This document shows positions 54,101 through 60,100 of a stretch of 64,000 nt of DNA, in pieces; the first letter of the stretch is position 1; each line of letters begins with the position of its first letter. The stretch is from Pectinophora gossypiella (Eukaryota; Arthropoda; Insecta; Lepidoptera; Gelechiidae). A program made the position numbers and the translations under genes. A model generated the notes under the pieces. That model had not been told where the DNA came from. It saw nothing but the letters and a program-made list of their open reading frames with translations, and did no database searches. The stretch spans positions 12,833,534 through 12,897,533 of the forward strand of contig NC_065422.1 of NCBI RefSeq assembly GCF_024362695.1. The letters are read 5' to 3'.

Positions 54101-57100
54101 CCGCAAATGAGAGAGAATACTCTCTATTTCTCTTTTGTTTCCTATATTCAGTATAGGCATAGAATAAAGAATACAGTGTATATGTGATCACCCCGGGATC
54201 TGAGCCGGTACCGATAAAGTATCAAAACTACTGAAATCATTCGTTCAATCGGTTTGCCGAACTTCATGTGACGTCACGAATCGGGGACCGCCATCTTGGC
54301 TGCTTACGCGGTACGACAGAATGAAATCGATGTTCGATTTGCTCCAATCTGAATCGGCTTCGTCTTACCCCCTGGACGTGGTTTTATGTTACTCGTATGT
54401 TTTAAAATATAAAATTGGACAAGATTTGCGGCGAGGATTTCGCATGGCGCGTGTAAGGAGAAACCGACGTCCGCCGATTAGTATCCGGATACGGACAAGC
54501 TACCGTACTCGTGTCGTCCTTATGCTATTTATATACTAGAAACTGTCCTAGGGATATTACGCGTTACAAAACGATATTTTGAAGGGAGTAGAAACAAAGC
54601 TCATGCAAAAATGCAAATGCAAAAATAGCAAAAAATATTAATAAAAATAATAATAATAATCAAAATAGCAAATCTATTGCTGTATGTGTACCTAAATAAA
54701 TAAATAAAGCTCTCGCGAGCAGAAGATCTAAAAGCAAATCGTCCAAAGCGCGTAGCGCCTAATTAGCAAAACGTCCGAATATTAGGTGATCAGGGGGGCT
54801 ACATTTATTTTTACACGTACAGTCATTCAAATATCTATATTTATTCAGTAGGTAACATGGTCACACTTTGAATCGTCAATTTTTACAATAACGAACGTCT
54901 CATCCGCCTAAAACTACTCTTCAAACCATCTCTTGATAGTAAGTCAAAGAATAAATGGCTCAATCTCTGGAAGGCTAGGATACCTCTAGAAAAATATTTC
55001 TGTTATAATTTTGAGGCGGATACTGAGACCTGAACCCACTCCTGCGGACTTTCCCTGATATCCCTGAGTTGCCGAATCTAGGAAACAAGTAGTTAACCTG
55101 CCATCCGAAGCACGGAATCATTTTATTTTCCGGACAATCAAGTAATTTCAATTTCAACTAGGAACAGACTCAGTGTTTTTATGTTAGACGTGTCCCCACC
55201 GGGAATCGCGCCGTGATTCGTGACCGTGAGCCGAACGCTCAACCATGCGTCCACAGGCCGTCAATGTAATTAGACATAACATGAAAACAATTACTAACGA
55301 CAATCATTAGCCAACAAAAAAAAATACTTCGCGAGTGTCGGTTGATGTTGACTCAGCGACCAAAATTGTTGAAACAATTACATTTGAATACCTCACGTTA
55401 CTTAACGAGTTATCTTAATGGGTCGATAAATAGAATCGACAATTTTACGTACCTGAAGCACGACAGGCGACTGCCACTAAATGTTCACCTATAACTTGAC
55501 TCAACATCTTCATTAAGTGCAGCATTCTCCATTCTTGTCTATCAAAGGCCAATTCTTTGACTTATACCTATAAGACACGACGCCTTCTCTTGACTATCAG
55601 ACCAAAATTACAATCCTACTACCAGTTCTAAGGAGCTCACAACACAGTGTCGCCATCTATTGAGTATAAAACACAACTTATCTACTTTTCGACATAATTC
55701 AGCCAATGACACCAAGAGAATACAATCAATAGAAGATTGGTGCCCAGATAAACATAAATATAAAAAACTTCATATTCGTTGGCAGTTTCAAAATTAGCTC
55801 TATCTCTTTCTTGTACTTATCGTAAGTGAAGGGTGTCAGACAAAAATATTTGTAGCGCAAAATTTAGAACGGATGAGAGATGAAGTTGACCAATAACAAA
55901 TGTCTAATGTACTCGCGAGGCATGTCAAATCAATGCAATTCTCGAATCTTCATTGCGTGTACCGTTATGAGCAATGTCCCGAGAATGTTCCGAATGTTCC
56001 TATTGTAAATACTCTTTAATAAGAAGAACACTGCTTTTTTTTTTCAACTGCTTTTGCGCCTTTTTGCTGCAAAGTGAGAATATTCTCGGGAACAGCATTA
56101 CCGGCCGACGCTTAGACGGTAAACATAATACGTCATATACACAATCGACATTAAAAATGAATGAAATATAAATGAAATAATTTCCTGCAGACGATACGCA
56201 CGACGAATCCAGTCTAGTATATACTATATACAGGCTGTTAGCGACATCGTAACGAATACTAAGGGGGATGATTCAGACCACGATTCTGAGTTAATATCTA
56301 GTGAATCAAACCTTTCAGAAAATTTTAGTGACTTTTTTAAATTAATATCAGTTCCATACTTTTGCAACGGAAAAATCTATTTGATATCAACTCATAACCA
56401 TGGTCTGAACCGTCCCTTAAAGTTTTCGTTATAATGTCACTAACACCTCTAGATATCATGATATTGCAACGTAAATTCTGTCTCCTAATTAGATGCTGAA
56501 CATATTTTAGCAATTAAACTATTGTACACTACTTCAAATAATCAAGAAGAAGAATTAAGTATAGCTATTGTTTTTTGGTGTGCGATATAAGGCACCTTCC
56601 CCAAAAAAAATACTGTGGAATAAGACAGGGGAGAGGCCTTTGTTCATATAGAAAAATGAAAACTGTGTGACCGGCAATATTTTATTCTTATTCTTTATAA
56701 AAATAAATGAAAAATCACTTTCTTGCATCGAATTAGGAAACAGGAAACGTCATTTCAGTGGCAGTGGCGTAGCTACCGCCGTATCAATGATACAGAGCCG
56801 TCAAAAAAAAAGTTATTCACAATCTTACTTAAACTCATTTGACATCCTAAAAACGTCATACAAGGCCTGTCTGAAAGTGTCCGCACTGTTAAGTGGGTAT
56901 CTGGCGCAGGGCAGACCATTTTATGCTAGATCGTTCTAGAAACTTGTGTTCACCCAGTATAACTTGACCACGCGCGTCGAACCACTACGGTCTGGACAGA
57001 CTTTACAAGTACAAGTTTCTAGATGATCTGACCATCTTCACATGTCAGTATAGAATAAACAAATATACTACGCAAAAGGCCCATGTGACACGTTTTACAA

Positions 57101-60100
57101 GGAGGTCAAGAAAATGCAAAATAGTCCAAGAATCTTCAAAGAGCTCCGTCCACAACCCTAGGTCCTATGAATGAATGAATAGAATGAAGGGACACTCCGC
57201 CCCGCGCCGTTACGGGCTTAATCTACCTCACCATCGGGAGCCATTTTATTTAGTCTGTCTCACTCTCACGCACTGGATAAGGGCTTGTACACAAAACTGC
57301 GATGCGACGCGATGCGAATTCGCAACTCAGAAAATTACGACACGAATTGCTGCGATGCGATTTTGTGCGGCAAGGCGTCTCCCAGTGTGACCATTCCTTC
57401 GACGACCGTTAACCGTACTAAACGTATTTTGAATTGAAAGCTAGGTCGTGACATGGATCGTAAAAAGAAGTGTGCACTTTTATTATTGCTTAGGAGATAT
57501 AGAAAAAAGAAACAAAGAAGATTTTGGGTTCATCCATTTATTACTATTATGAATCCTGATGGAAACTTTTTTCTTCTAAAATATAAAGCTTTGAAAACCG
57601 ACGAAAAAAAATTTTTGGAGTATTTTAGAATGAGCATATCTTCATTCGAAGAGCTTTTAAGTTTATTATCACCATATCTTCAGAAACAATCGTACAAGGG
57701 GAGAATTCCTGTTATGCCTCTGGAAATGATTGGCCTCACTATCCGGTAAGTAAAGTAAGACAATAATTGTTTACATTAGTTTTTATTGAGAAAAGAGTTT
57801 TTAAAATATTACAATCCATAAAATTTACGAAAAATCAAAGTCTTCTTCAGTTGAAAGTGTGCTTAATATGCTTGAGTTAGAAAAATCATTACTAGGTGAA
57901 TCAATTTGATCTGGTATGTTAGATGACTGTGGACGTATCAGTGGCGTTTGTTGAGATCTCGAAAATGTTGAGTTTGATAGCCACCCTGGTAGTTGCTATT
58001 CGGATAGTAGTAGCCATGAGGTTGATGCAATTCTGTTAAAATTTGAAGAACTCTGCTCTGAAAGATTAGAGTTTTATTGTCATCTAATCTTTCAAGTGAT
58101 GGTAAAATACCTTTAAAAAAAGATATGTGTCTATTCTCAGGTTCCTTTAAAATCTTTACAATATCATCTTCAAATGTATTATTAACCATCTTTCTTTTTG
58201 GTGGCTGCCTTTGGTAACGTGTTTTAGATGTACCTTCTTGATTATCTTGCTCATTTTCTGACTCATTTATACTAGTTGTGGTCTCATTTTGCAAATTTTT
58301 CTTAAGAAATTGTAATTGTTTGTACAGATGGTATTCTTTTATATTTTTGGATCCAGACCCTGACCTACTTGCATCTTTGAGTTTCTTTTCATATTTATTA
58401 AAGGTATCCTTAATCCCTCTCCATCTTTGTATTACTAAATTACCTGCAAAAAAAAATAGACAATATTTAATTTATTTATTTATTTATAATTCATCAAATA
58501 CCGTTTGTACAGAACAATAATATAATAATAATAACAATAGGCGAACTTAGCGCTAGAAGCGTTGTCTACCAATAAATTAAATTAAAATAATTTATGTATG
58601 TTTATGTCGTTTTAGGTTAGTGTTCTTTACTTTTTAAGTTTGTTATATAAATTAATCCTTATTTTTCTATTTATGTTACAGATTCCTAGCGTTCGGAAAT
58701 GAAATCAGAAATATACATTTAGATTATTATCGAGGAATAAGTACAGTTGCTAAGATAATACGAGTAGTTTGTAAAGCAATATGGAAATTTTGTTTAAATG
58801 CAAACATACCAAAAATAACACAACAGCTCTTTGAAGAAATATCTGCGGACTTTGACTAGAAAGCCAACTTCCCTAACTGTATTGGAGCCGTTGATGGGAA
58901 ACATATTCGTATTCGTAGTCCCCCAAAAAGTCGATCACTTTTTTTTAATTACAAGGGCTACAATTCAATAGTTTTGTTGGCTATTGTGGACTCGAAATAC
59001 AGATTCATCTATGTGGACATAGGAGCATATGGAAAGGAAAGTGACTCCACTATTTTCCACAACACGAAACTGTACGACTTACTGATGAGAGGTGATTTGC
59101 CTACACCAGAATCAAGGCCGCTACCGGGCTTTCAAGAACCGGTTCCATATGTTTTTGTCGGAGACGAAGCTTTTTCTATTTCGAATAATGTCATGCGTCC
59201 TTATTCTGGCAAGCATTTGTCTGTTAAACAAAGAGTATTCAACTACCGTTTGAGTAGGGCAAGAAGATATGTCGAGTGTACTTTCGGCATATTAGCCAAT
59301 AAGTGGCGAATATTTCACCGCCCCATTAACGTTTCATATGACTTTGCTATAGATATTGTTAAGGCTTGTTGCATACTACATAACTTTGTCATTAACCGTG
59401 AAGAATTAGACACCCCTATTGAAATGATCATAGATGATTCCGAACTACAACCAATTGAACAAGGGTTGAATGTAGGTAGTCAGGTGGTTGGTGCAAATAT
59501 AATTAGAAACGAATATTCGGATTACTTTACAAGTGAAGTTGGAGCATTAAGCTGGCAACTACAAAAAATTTAAGACTATACCATACGGCTTGTATTGTTG
59601 CTCGAGTTCTTGGTAATAAGTCAATACAATAGGTACAAAAGGACACATCGTAAAACATTAAAGTAACTCGCTGTCGACGCCTAAACATTTGTAAACAATT
59701 TAAAGAATATTTTTTGTGCTTATATGAATAGAATGTTTGATTTGTAGGTAGTTTTAGTAAAAAGTAAAAAAAAGTTATACTTAATAAATGTATTTGTGTA
59801 CTTACCAAGTTTAGTTTTTTCATTGTTTTCTTTTTCCTCGAAATTTGGAAATAAACTTTTACACACGTCCTTCCAAGCATCTTGTTTGATGAATTTGTTT
59901 TTATAATCATCATTACTAGTGTCCCAAATAACAGGGCGCTCCTCAATCAGTGATATAAAAAATCAACGTCGTATTCTGTCATTTTTAAAGTACCTACACG
60001 TCTTGCCCACGCGCTGTCCCAGAGCGAACTAAAATGGTGTCAACAAGTGTGACGCAACATCGCAGGAATGCGCGATGCGAATCAATTCGCAAGTTCTTGC

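Noticed and set aside
59527..59946. 139-codon minus-strand open frame
   Set aside because: A wrong-frame reading across MADF exon 1 of the Harbinger and into its intron; the real frame has a GTAAGT donor at 59801-59806.
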